Below, piece by piece: positions 8,476-16,007 of a stretch of 64,000 nucleotides of DNA. This stretch comes from CBDBBY01 sp965203215. Lineage in GTDB: Bacteria > Pseudomonadota > Alphaproteobacteria > Rhodobacterales > Rhodobacteraceae. The notes beneath the pieces were generated by a model, which saw nothing but the letters and a program-made list of their open reading frames with translations, made no database searches and had not been told where the DNA came from. How positions within the stretch are numbered: the first letter of the stretch is position 1; every line of letters begins with the position of its first letter. The position numbers and the translations under genes were made by a program. Where the stretch lies: the NCBI GenBank assembly GCA_965203215.1, contig CBDBBY010000001.1:2790001-2854000 (forward strand), read 5' to 3'.

Positions 8476-9557
8476 GCCAGTTTCTGGGATCTTAGGTGCT
8501 CAGCCATCTCTTTCGAGCGCCCGTGATCTTCAAGCAGGTCGAGGTAGACTTGAAGCGGCGTGGCCAGCAATCGTTCATCAGCCTCGTTCCTCTCGCGGCT
8601 TCGCTTTTTGGAACTCGCGTCGATCACTATGAGGTTCGCACCCTCCGAGACCTTGCGTGCGCCAAGAATGGAAAGAAGCCGTTCGCGGTCTTGTTTCCCG
8701 TGAACACGCACGGCCAAGTCGGACACGCTGGACAGGAACGGCGCGTAGGACTGCGCGGCGAACTGTCCGGTGAACTCCAGATCGAAATCTGCATCGGATG
8801 CTTCTTGCCTGATTTGGCGAGCCATTTCCTCGGGTTTCTTGCGAGGGACGTAGTATCGGCTTCTTTTCGCCTTGGGGCCTGCCAGAACGCTGTCGCGCCA
8901 AGCATCGAGCAATGCATGGGGTCGCGCCAACAGCCTGCGCTTGGCCGGCCCTCCTCCCTTGACTTCAAGCCAGTCACGCCGCTCAAGGTGCTTGAAGGTT
9001 TGCGATACCGTTGCAGGAGACACGCCTGCGTCCTCGGCGATCTCCGTCCCGGCGACCCATTCGCCGGGACGAGCGAACAGTGCATGAAGAACCTGCGCGC
9101 GTGATCCCTGAAAGACGTTTTTATCGCGACGTTTCGCTCGTTTGGACTTCGGCTTCTCAATCAGTACGAACACATCGTCGGCGCTGAAGCAGAGGGATCC
9201 GCTCAGGTCGTGATAGGCGACGTTCTCCTCCCGCAGGAATGCGCGGGCGCCATCCGAGACTGATTGCGCAATGATCATTGGGAAACAGCGGCGATTGGAC
9301 GAATTGAGGTCTTTCTGGCGCCGCTTGATCTGCCAGACCGCCTCGCGCGCATCCCTTGGATATAGATCGCCTCGGGTTTCGGCGACGAAATCCAGCGGGC
9401 GGTCTCCAACCATTGTCCTGACGATCACGGCGGGTCTGAGCCGTCCGCCGGTCTCGCTTTCCTGCGACAAGCCGTCTATTCGAGCCTCCGGGATATCCGC
9501 AAAGCTGTTTTTCAGGCTTGCAAGAAGCCTTTGGTCTATGTTTTCAATATTGCTCAT
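8466..9557 (-). CDS. AbiEi-like winged-helix antitoxin/regulator
   Basis: The start chosen is ATG 9557 (MSNIENIDQRLLASLK), giving 363 residues. An in-frame extension 18 codons upstream exists but would run through the repeats described at 9556-9624. The middle holds a winged helix: LFARPGEWVAGTEIAEDAGV, SPATVSQTFKHLERRDWLEV. The N-terminal part (AVWQIKRRQKDLNS) and the C-terminal domain (DLAVRVHGKQDRERL) match the AbiEi-type transcriptional antitoxin layout. AbiEi proteins repress their own operon. Together with the overlapping nucleotidyltransferase this forms a two-gene defence/TA-type module. Confidence 0.72.
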   Translation of the reverse strand: MSNIENIDQRLLASLKNSFADIPEARIDGLSQESETGGRLRPAVIVRTMVGDRPLDFVAETRGDLYPRDAREAVWQIKRRQKDLNSSNRRCFPMIIAQSVSDGARAFLREENVAYHDLSGSLCFSADDVFVLIEKPKSKRAKRRDKNVFQGSRAQVLHALFARPGEWVAGTEIAEDAGVSPATVSQTFKHLERRDWLEVKGGGPAKRRLLARPHALLDAWRDSVLAGPKAKRSRYYVPRKKPEEMARQIRQEASDADFDLEFTGQFAAQSYAPFLSSVSDLAVRVHGKQDRERLLSILGARKVSEGANLIVIDASSKKRSRERNEADERLLATPLQVYLDLLEDHGRSKEMAEHLRSQKLAWQ

Positions 9558-9624
9558 ATTTGCTGTCCAGTAGATTTGCATTTTTTTGAAGTATTTTCTT
9601 AATTTTGTCAATATTTGCTGTGCA
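9556..9624. promoter_or_regulatory. AT-rich control region with two ATATTTGCTGTsCA direct repeats
   Basis: Thirteen of fourteen bases are shared between 9556-9569 and 9611-9624. The first copy overlaps the antitoxin start codon and the second lies about 55 bp upstream. The stretch between them is much more AT-rich than its surroundings, and on the gene strand it contains TTGACA at about 9605-9610. The placement fits operator sites for the winged-helix protein encoded downstream (inference). Confidence 0.55.
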
Positions 9625-9875
9625 AAAAACTTGAAAATTTAGTGTGGATGCACCTCTGTGATATGGGTTATCCCTTGTCCAATGCCGTTCGCCGGTAGAT
9701 CTCCTTAGCGATCCCCGTGTCGAAACAGGCGGACACCGTGCGTCAAATACGGGAATCAATGAATATCCACAAATGACCCCCGACGCCGGGTCGTTCGAAG
9801 ATTCCGATTGCAACCCTTGAAACGCCGCGCTCGGCCGACACGCGAGAGCGTGGAACCGCCCATGACCCAAACCGC
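9625..9875. other. Region upstream of AbiE-like pair, no gene recognised
   Basis: No family-like reading frame is present. A single TGGATGCACC (9645-9654), identical in core to the ends of the dispersed repeat, hints at older repeat debris. Confidence 0.35.
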
Positions 9876-9906
9876 GGGATGCACCCTTGCTTCAAGGGTG
9901 CATTCC
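9876..9906. repeat. Two facing repeat ends separated by nine bases
   Basis: GGGATGCACCC (9876-9886), then nine bases (9887-9895), then GGGTGCATTCC (9896-9906). The outer sequences are the right-end and left-end motifs of the MITE-like element found intact at 48551-48717, whose target duplication is also nine bases. The same sequence could act simply as a hairpin. Confidence 0.55.
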
Positions 9907-10052
9907 AATGTTGTTGGTCAGGCGGCGGCGCGAGGCGGCCTCTCGTTGAGGAAGTCGGCCCAATGATTGTCTTCGATGCAGCATTTGAAGGCGATTGGAG
10001 CGTTGGCTCTGCTTTCGACCAGCGGCACCTCTCCCTCCTCATCCACGAAAAA
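9896..10052 (+). repeat. Dispersed LVESxANAP repeat, copy 2
   Basis: Starts with the shared end GGGTGCATTCC and continues TTGTTGGTC, GAGGAAGTCGGCC, GCAGCATTTGAAGGCGA, GAGCGTTGGCTC and TTTCGACCAGCGGC, aligning with copies 1 and 3. The right terminal motif seen in copy 3 is absent here; the sequence instead continues into the start of the small frame listed at 9918. Confidence 0.72.
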
Positions 10053-10091
10053 TGTGAAGCGCCCGATTGGATTTTCATCCTTGATATTCAT
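9918..10091 (-). CDS. Small conserved protein of unknown function within repeat copy 2
   Basis: A 57-codon frame starts at ATG 10091 (MNIKDENPIGRFTFFVDEEG) and ends EVPLVESRANAPIAFKCCIE, DNHWADFLNERPPRAAA. The other two repeat copies preserve parts of the same peptide (LVESGANAP, AFKCRIE, ADFLDWRP; DEDGEAPLVESG in copy 3) despite base substitutions, which argues for past coding function. This is the longest and least damaged version in the window. Expression and function are unknown, and no domain is recognised. Confidence 0.45.
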   Translation of the reverse strand: MNIKDENPIGRFTFFVDEEGEVPLVESRANAPIAFKCCIEDNHWADFLNERPPRAAA

Positions 10092-10272
10092 TGTCCGTAG
10101 TGAAAATTTCCGTGATTCGGCGTGGCGGCCCTGAATTCGCCGAGATAGTTTTCGCCTCCTTTGCGTTGTGCAGTTAGATGAATGCCAGAATTGGCTTACT
10201 GCCTCGTTTGATGGCGTCATAGACGGCGCGCATCATAATGGTCCTTGGAACAATAAACATGCCACTAGCGGT

Positions 10273-12108
10273 TCAGGTCCGACCGAACAGTTTTTCCAGA
10301 TCCCGCAGCGAAAGCTTCACATATGTCGGCCGACCGTGGTTGCATTGGCCCGACATCGGTTCATTCTCCATCTGCCGCAAAAGCGAATTCATCTCGTCGC
10401 TGGTCAGGCGCCTTCCGGACCTGACAGAGCCATGGCAAGCGATCCTGCTGATCACGGCGTTGATCCGCTCCTCAAGCGCGACTGTCTCGCCGGTTTCCTT
10501 GTAGCCGTCGGCGATTTCCTGAATCAGCTTTCGGCAGTCGGGTTCGCGCAGCATCGTCGGAGTCGCTCGCACGCAAATCGCTTTCGGCCCGAATTTATCG
10601 ACAACCAGTCCCAGCGATTCAAGCTGATCGGCGATTTCGAGCACTGCGCTCCGATCCGATTCCTCCAATTCGACGACGGCCGGGACAAGCATCGTATTGG
10701 CTTGCGCGCCGCCCTCCGCTTGGAGCCGTTTCAACTCTTCATAAACCAGTCGTTCATGCGCCGCGTGCTGGTCGACGACGACGATGCCGTCGGCCGTCTG
10801 CGCGATGACGTAATTCCCGTGGACCTGCGCCTTCGCCGCGCCCAGCGGAAATCTCTCGGTTTCTGCATTCTGATCTTGCTCTATCTCTTCCCAAGGCGGC
10901 AGGTCACTTGATATTTCAGGCGGAGAGCCGACTGGCTCAATCGCCGCTCTCGCAGCGGACGCGCGGCCTGAACCGCGGCCCGCCGGTCTGCCGCTTCCCG
11001 GGCGGAATGCGCCCAGCATCCCGGATGAAACCATCGTCGAGACATGCTGCCCTCCGGCCGCAAGCGCCCGTCTCAAGGAAGAAATGATCAAGCCCCGCAC
11101 CACCCCTTCTTCCCGGAAACGCACCTCGGCCTTCGTGGGGTGGACGTTGACGTCGACGCTCGTCGGCGGACACTCGATGTAGAGCGCAGCTACCGGAAAC
11201 CTGCCCTTCGCGATCAGATCGGAATAGGCCGCCCGAAGCGCACCACGAAGCATCCGGTCCTTGACCGGCCTGCCGTTGACGAACAGGAACTGCAAATCTG
11301 ACGTGCGACGCGTGAAGGTCGGCAAGCCTGCATGGCCCGAAATCCGAAATTGCTCGCGCTCCGCGTCCAGCCAAATCGAGCTTTCCGCGAATTCCGAACC
11401 GATCAGCCGACGCAAGCGCGCAAGCGTCGCATCGCGGAACGGACCGCCTTCCGGCGCAAGCCGCAATACATTCCTCGGCGCGCCCGCCGGCTGCTGCTCA
11501 TTGAGCTCGAATGCAATCGACGGCGCCGACATCGCAAGGTTTTTCACGGTCGCGGCGATCGCCGTCGCTTCCGCCCGGTCGGTTCGCAGGAACTTCAGCC
11601 TGGCTGGCGTCGCGCGGAACAAGCCCGTCAACTCGACCACCGTGCCGCGCCCGCAAGCCGCGGGCCGGACCGGCAGTTTTCGTCCGCTATCGATAACCAA
11701 AGCGTGGCCGGAAGACGATTCCGCCGTGCGGGAGGTAATGCTCAGACACCCTGCCGCTCCCATTGAAGGAAGCGCTTCCCCTCTGAAGCCGTAGGTGCTG
11801 ATGTTCAGCAGGTCGGATCCGTCTATCTTGGACGTCGCATGTCGCTCCACCGCGAGCGGCAAATCGTCGCTCTCAATTCCCGATCCGTCATCGACGACGC
11901 GAATCAGGGATTTTCCGCCTTGCGAATAAAGCGTTTCAATTCGCGAGGCGCCTGCATCCATCGCGTTCTCGATCAGCTCCTTGACGACGGATGCCGGCCG
12001 CTCGATGACCTCTCCCGCGGCAATTCGGTTGATTGCGGCGTCGGTAAGGCGCTTTATGCGAAGTCGGGTCCCGCCGCTTCCGGGAGTGGTTTCAGGTTTG
12101 TCGCTCAA
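10273..12108 (-). CDS. mutL: DNA mismatch repair protein MutL
   Basis: At 611 residues it is a normal alphaproteobacterial length. The N-terminal GHKL ATPase shows IAAGEVIERPASVVKELIEN, AMDAGAS, DDGSGI and the YGFRGEAL motif, then FVNGRPVKDR and the DVNVHPTKAEVRF transducer motif. The C-terminal dimerisation/endonuclease domain contains VVVDQHAAHERLVYEELK, ACHGSVRSGRRL and CNHGRPTYV. MutL couples MutS mismatch recognition to strand incision, and the QHAAHERLVYE-type and CNHGRP motifs are those of MutL endonucleases. It follows the lspA/M16 block in the same direction with only 25 bp to the peptidase gene, as in many Rhodobacterales. Confidence 0.97.
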   Translation of the reverse strand: MSDKPETTPGSGGTRLRIKRLTDAAINRIAAGEVIERPASVVKELIENAMDAGASRIETLYSQGGKSLIRVVDDGSGIESDDLPLAVERHATSKIDGSDLLNISTYGFRGEALPSMGAAGCLSITSRTAESSSGHALVIDSGRKLPVRPAACGRGTVVELTGLFRATPARLKFLRTDRAEATAIAATVKNLAMSAPSIAFELNEQQPAGAPRNVLRLAPEGGPFRDATLARLRRLIGSEFAESSIWLDAEREQFRISGHAGLPTFTRRTSDLQFLFVNGRPVKDRMLRGALRAAYSDLIAKGRFPVAALYIECPPTSVDVNVHPTKAEVRFREEGVVRGLIISSLRRALAAGGQHVSTMVSSGMLGAFRPGSGRPAGRGSGRASAARAAIEPVGSPPEISSDLPPWEEIEQDQNAETERFPLGAAKAQVHGNYVIAQTADGIVVVDQHAAHERLVYEELKRLQAEGGAQANTMLVPAVVELEESDRSAVLEIADQLESLGLVVDKFGPKAICVRATPTMLREPDCRKLIQEIADGYKETGETVALEERINAVISRIACHGSVRSGRRLTSDEMNSLLRQMENEPMSGQCNHGRPTYVKLSLRDLEKLFGRT

Positions 12109-12133
12109 TGGTCGGTGTGCTGGATCGGAAATC

Positions 12134-13450
12134 CTACTCCGCTTCCCCTTCTATGCCGGACGGCTGGCCGACGATCACGAAATGCAGCTTGTCAGGCAGA
12201 TACAGCCGCCGCGCGACCTGATTCACGTCTTCAAGCGTCAATGCCATGACCATGTCGTTGCGGTTGCTCACGTAGTCAATCGGGAAGTAATCGAATTGCA
12301 TGCCCGCCAAAATCCTCGCGATCGAACCGTTTCCGTCGAACCGAAGGGGATATGCGCCAGTCAAATACTTCTTTGCCGCGTCGAGTTCCTCTTGCGTGAT
12401 TCCGTCGGTCGCAATCTTCCGCCATTCGTCCCTGACAACCTCGATGGCTTCGGCCATCGTTTCATTCGCCGACGCGACATAGCCGAGAACCATTCCGAGA
12501 TCCCTGAACGCGGCAAGGTAGGCATATGCGCCGTACGTAAGGCCCCTTTCCTTGCGAACGGCAGTGAATATCCGGGAGGTCATGCCGGAGCCGCCGAAAA
12601 TCTCGTTCAAGAGATAAGCGGCGAGGAAATCGGGATCGTCCCGGAGCAGTCCTTTGTGGCCGAACTGCGCAACCGACTGAGGCGTGGGAAAATCCACAAC
12701 CGTCACTCCGCCGTCCAAGGTGATTTCAGGCGCGTCCGGAAGCGGCGCCCCGGAAGCCGACAGTCCGCCTAGAAGGTCATCCAGCAATGCGCCCAACTCC
12801 TCAGGCGTTATGTCGCCTGCCGCGCCGATGACCGCATGCTCCAAACTCAGAGCGCGCTTGTGGATTTGGACCAGGTCGTCGCGGGTCAACGCCGACACCG
12901 ATTCCGCTGTTCCCTCCCTGCTCTTTCCGTATGGGTGATCTCCGAAAAACAATTCGTTGAATTGATCTCCGGCAATGTCGTCCGGATCTTTCGACTGGTC
13001 GGCGATGATGGCCAGCACCTGCGCTCGAACCCGCTCAAGAGGCTCTTCATCGAATCTCGGCTCCTGAAGCGCAATTCGCAGAAGCTCGACGGATTCGTCC
13101 CTGTTCTCGGTCAAGAATTTGGCTGAAATTGAGACCGCCTCCTTGGACGAGTCGAAGCCGAACGAGGCTGCAAGCGTTTCTTGGCGCTTCTGGAATTCCG
13201 CCGCGTCGAATTCGCCGGCACCTTCCTCGAGGAGGCCGGTCATGAGGTAGGTGCCGCCCTGCTTTTCCGCCGGCTCTATGCCCGTTCCGCCGCGGAACAA
13301 TATTTCAATGGCGACGAATGGGATGGTGTGGTCTTCGACGAGCCATGCCTTTATTCCCATCGGCGACTGGACTTCCTGGATATCGATGGCGGCACTGGCG
13401 CCGGCGGCGGAAAAAGCCAGCGCCGCGATCATTGCAAGCAGTTTGTTCAT
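12134..13450 (-). CDS. M16 family peptidase-like protein, HxxEH-less partner subunit
   Basis: Start ATG 13450 overlaps the stop of the upstream M16 gene by four bases (ATGA). A signal peptide (MNKLLAMIAALAFSAAGASA) is followed by the M16 fold: the aligned helix reads GGTYLMTGLLEEGAGEFD instead of carrying HxxEH. C-terminal features include AYLLNEIFGGSGMTSRIFTA, RKERGLTYGAYA and TGAYPLRFDG. Such second subunits form heterodimers with an active M16 protease, as in mitochondrial-processing-peptidase-like pairs. The product is probably periplasmic and non-catalytic by itself (inference from the missing zinc motif). Confidence 0.88.
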   Translation of the reverse strand: MNKLLAMIAALAFSAAGASAAIDIQEVQSPMGIKAWLVEDHTIPFVAIEILFRGGTGIEPAEKQGGTYLMTGLLEEGAGEFDAAEFQKRQETLAASFGFDSSKEAVSISAKFLTENRDESVELLRIALQEPRFDEEPLERVRAQVLAIIADQSKDPDDIAGDQFNELFFGDHPYGKSREGTAESVSALTRDDLVQIHKRALSLEHAVIGAAGDITPEELGALLDDLLGGLSASGAPLPDAPEITLDGGVTVVDFPTPQSVAQFGHKGLLRDDPDFLAAYLLNEIFGGSGMTSRIFTAVRKERGLTYGAYAYLAAFRDLGMVLGYVASANETMAEAIEVVRDEWRKIATDGITQEELDAAKKYLTGAYPLRFDGNGSIARILAGMQFDYFPIDYVSNRNDMVMALTLEDVNQVARRLYLPDKLHFVIVGQPSGIEGEAE

Positions 13451-14787
13451 GAGTCCGACCCCTCGGGCATCATCCATCCCGTGACCGAATTGTCCAAATT
13501 GAACACGGCAGTCGCCGCTTCGATAATGTCGTCCGCCGTCACTGCCGCAAGCACGGCAGGCCATTCCTCGACGTCCTTGATCGACAATCCGTTCGCAAGC
13601 GCTTTGCCGTACTCGAAGCCGAGTCCTTGCACGTCGTCCAAACCGTAAATCCACGCCGCGCGGAGCTGTGCCTTGATCCTCGCGAGGTGCTCTTCATCAA
13701 CCTCGTTCTCCAAGAAGTCAGCGATGACGCGGTCCATCTCCGCCTCCAGCTCTTCAAGCGGGACGCCGTCCTTCGGAAGCGCGAACAGCACGAAACTGGC
13801 ATCGTCGATCGATCCGCCGCCGTAGCTCGCGGAGGTGTAGATCGCTTTTTCGGCCTTCAATTCAAGTTCCTGGCTGAATATTGAGTTTATCCCTCCGCCG
13901 CCGAGCATCTCCGCCAGGATCGTCAGCGCGGCCGCCGCTTCCTGATCCCCCGGGTCGCGTTCCGGAGCGAGGTACGACCTGACCAGGTAAGGTTGCGCAA
14001 CGCGCGGGTCGCTCATCGACATCCGTCTCGCGGACCGATGAGGCGGCTCCTGCCTCCGGGCGCGGCTGAATTCCTCGACACTCGCATCATGGACTCCGTA
14101 GTGCTTCTTTGCCAGCCTCAGAACCTCTTCCGGCTCGGCGTCGCCCGCCACGACAAGAATCGCGTTGTTCGGGGCATAATGTCGCCGGTAGAATTCCAAG
14201 ATGTCGTCCAAGCCGAGCGCTTCAATTTCGTGCCGCCAGCCGATCGTGGGAATCCCGTAGGGATGGTTCAGGTAAAGCGCCGCTCTCCTTTGCTCGGCAA
14301 ACTGGGCATCGGGATTGCTGTCGGTTCTTTCGTTCCGCTCCTCCAGAACGACATTGCGTTCGGTGGCGACATCCTCGGCCGTGACCAGCAGCCCGTCCAT
14401 CCGGTCGGATTCCAGCTCCATGACGGTTTCGAGATGTTCCGCCGCCACCCGCTGATAGTACCCAGTGTTGTCGGGAGTGGTGAACGCGTTCTGGACCCCT
14501 CCGACCGACTCGACAATCCGGTCGATTTCGCCCGGTCCGTAATTTTCCGTGCCCCTGAACATCATGTGCTCGACGAAATGCGCGATCCCGGATTTCCCCG
14601 GCGGTTCGTCGGCGGCGCCGACGCGGTAAAGGACCATGTGCGTGACCGCCGGCGACCTATGGTCCTCGATGACGACGACCTGCATTCCGTTTTCCAGCCA
14701 GAACTCGACCGCCGGGGCCGCGGCGGACAATTGCTGCGGACCCGCCAGCAGCAGAGCGGCCACAACGGCGCGACCTAATTTGCGCAT
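13447..14787 (-). CDS. M16 family zinc protease, catalytic subunit
   Basis: ATG 14787 is preceded by GGAG at six bases; an alternative ATG four codons upstream would include that Shine-Dalgarno sequence. A signal sequence (RAVVAALLLAGPQQLSA) leads into the catalytic domain with GIAHFVEHMMFRGT (HxxEH zinc motif) and the downstream glutamate region NVVLEERNERTD. The C-terminal M16 domain has EMLGGGGINSIFSQEL. It acts on periplasmic peptides or proteins; the substrate is unknown. It is translationally coupled to its HxxEH-less partner downstream. Confidence 0.92.
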   Translation of the reverse strand: MRKLGRAVVAALLLAGPQQLSAAAPAVEFWLENGMQVVVIEDHRSPAVTHMVLYRVGAADEPPGKSGIAHFVEHMMFRGTENYGPGEIDRIVESVGGVQNAFTTPDNTGYYQRVAAEHLETVMELESDRMDGLLVTAEDVATERNVVLEERNERTDSNPDAQFAEQRRAALYLNHPYGIPTIGWRHEIEALGLDDILEFYRRHYAPNNAILVVAGDAEPEEVLRLAKKHYGVHDASVEEFSRARRQEPPHRSARRMSMSDPRVAQPYLVRSYLAPERDPGDQEAAAALTILAEMLGGGGINSIFSQELELKAEKAIYTSASYGGGSIDDASFVLFALPKDGVPLEELEAEMDRVIADFLENEVDEEHLARIKAQLRAAWIYGLDDVQGLGFEYGKALANGLSIKDVEEWPAVLAAVTADDIIEAATAVFNLDNSVTGWMMPEGSDS

Positions 14788-14878
14788 ATGGGACTCCATG
14801 ATTTCGGATCGCCGATCACTGCAAAAACCGGCCGGATTTTTCAACCCGCCCAACGAAATCGTTATGCCGAAACCGACT

Positions 14879-15406
14879 TTACTCGACGGGCTTCGGAGGC
14901 GCGGACGGGGTCCGGTAGCCGAGGCTTCGCAGCCTTTCCGCCTCAGCACGGCTGTCCAGAGCGAAAGGCTGGTATTCCCGGGCGTAGACGTTCACCCTGA
15001 ACCATCGTTCCATGAGCAGACCGTCATTTTCACGCCTGAATTCCAAATCTTCGCGCGCGAGCCGCTGCCTTATGTCCGGGTCGAGTCCGAACCGGCCCGT
15101 ATGGGCGAGCAAATTCGCATTCGCGGACGGCAGGATCCCGTCTTCGCCGCCCCGCAGAGAGCCGCCCAATGCGGCGATGGCGTCGCGCTTGGGGGTCAGA
15201 TCCGCTCTGTTCGCTCCGCCCGGCGCCGGCAATTCAGCTATCGAATCCGGATACTCGATAGCCTTCGCAGGAGTTATGCCGAACTCGTCAGGCGAGCCGG
15301 CTCTGCTGAAATGAAGCAGCTTCGGTTCTCGCTCATTGCTTGAACACGCGGAAAGCGCGACCGCCGCGGCTAGCGCCGCCGTCGCTCCAACGCGGAAATA
15401 GTCCAT
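14879..15406 (-). CDS. DUF3035 / BamF-type outer-membrane lipoprotein
   Basis: From ATG 15406 the product starts MDYFRVGATAALAAAVALSA with a lipobox (LSAC) placing the lipidated cysteine near residue 21. The remaining ~155 residues include PDEFGITPAKAIEYPDSIAE, LPAPGGANRADLTP and a C-terminal ARSEDLEF-like basic/acidic region. DUF3035 proteins are alphaproteobacterial lipoproteins associated with the BAM outer-membrane assembly machine. Position between lspA (which processes lipoproteins) and the M16 pair is the usual order in Rhodobacterales. Confidence 0.85.
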   Translation of the reverse strand: MDYFRVGATAALAAAVALSACSSNEREPKLLHFSRAGSPDEFGITPAKAIEYPDSIAELPAPGGANRADLTPKRDAIAALGGSLRGGEDGILPSANANLLAHTGRFGLDPDIRQRLAREDLEFRRENDGLLMERWFRVNVYAREYQPFALDSRAEAERLRSLGYRTPSAPPKPVE

Positions 15407-15460
15407 GATCCGCTCCATTGCACCGGCTGCGGCGCATTCAATGCCAAATCGCCGGCGATT

Positions 15461-16003
15461 TCAACGTCGTCCGCCGTCGAAGGATTCAAAATAGAGCATC
15501 CCCGCGACGCCCGCGAACACGAATATGTCGGCGACGTTGAATGAGTAGGGATTTCGGATTCCGCAGCATGACATGTTCAGGAAGTCGGCGACGGCTCCGT
15601 AGGCAATCCGGTCGTACGCGTTTCCCATCGCGCCGCCGGCCAGAAGGCCGCAAGAAACCGCCGTGATCGCGCGCCTTTCGGGCCGAGTCGCCCACCATGC
15701 CAGATATGCCGCGACGGCAAGGGCAAGTCCGATGAGCATCCAGCGCGCGGCCTGAGAATCGTCCGCAAGCAATCCGAAATTGATCCCGGTATTCCATCCC
15801 ATCCGGAAATTCAGAAAGGGCGGAATGACGTCGATGCTGAAAATCGATTTCAAATCAAGGTGAAATACGACGAAATATTTCGATGCCTGGTCGAGAGCGA
15901 ACGCGGCCGCCGCACCGAGCAGAAATCCGCCGCCCGCCCGCCGCCGGAACCGGCCGAAAAACGGCTGATCGCGCCTTGCATTCTTGGTTTCGGTCTTATT
16001 CAT
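15461..16003 (-). CDS. lspA: Lipoprotein signal peptidase (signal peptidase II)
   Basis: The 180-residue product (ATG 16003, MNKTETKNARR) is an inner-membrane aspartyl protease with four predicted helices. Conserved blocks are ALDQASKYFV, NFRMGWNTGINFGLL, GGAMGNAYDRIAYGAVADFL and SFNVADIFVFAG, containing both catalytic aspartates (NAYDR and NVAD). It removes signal peptides from diacylated prolipoproteins such as the neighbouring DUF3035 protein. It starts four bases after the purH stop, so it is probably cotranscribed with purH. A longer in-frame extension upstream would overlap purH and is not used. Confidence 0.96.
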   Translation of the reverse strand: MNKTETKNARRDQPFFGRFRRRAGGGFLLGAAAAFALDQASKYFVVFHLDLKSIFSIDVIPPFLNFRMGWNTGINFGLLADDSQAARWMLIGLALAVAAYLAWWATRPERRAITAVSCGLLAGGAMGNAYDRIAYGAVADFLNMSCCGIRNPYSFNVADIFVFAGVAGMLYFESFDGGRR

Positions 16004-16007
16004 GAAT

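Noticed and set aside
13451..13654. N-terminal extension of the second M16 protein
   Set aside because: It would overlap the catalytic subunit and bury the clear signal peptide that begins at 13450.
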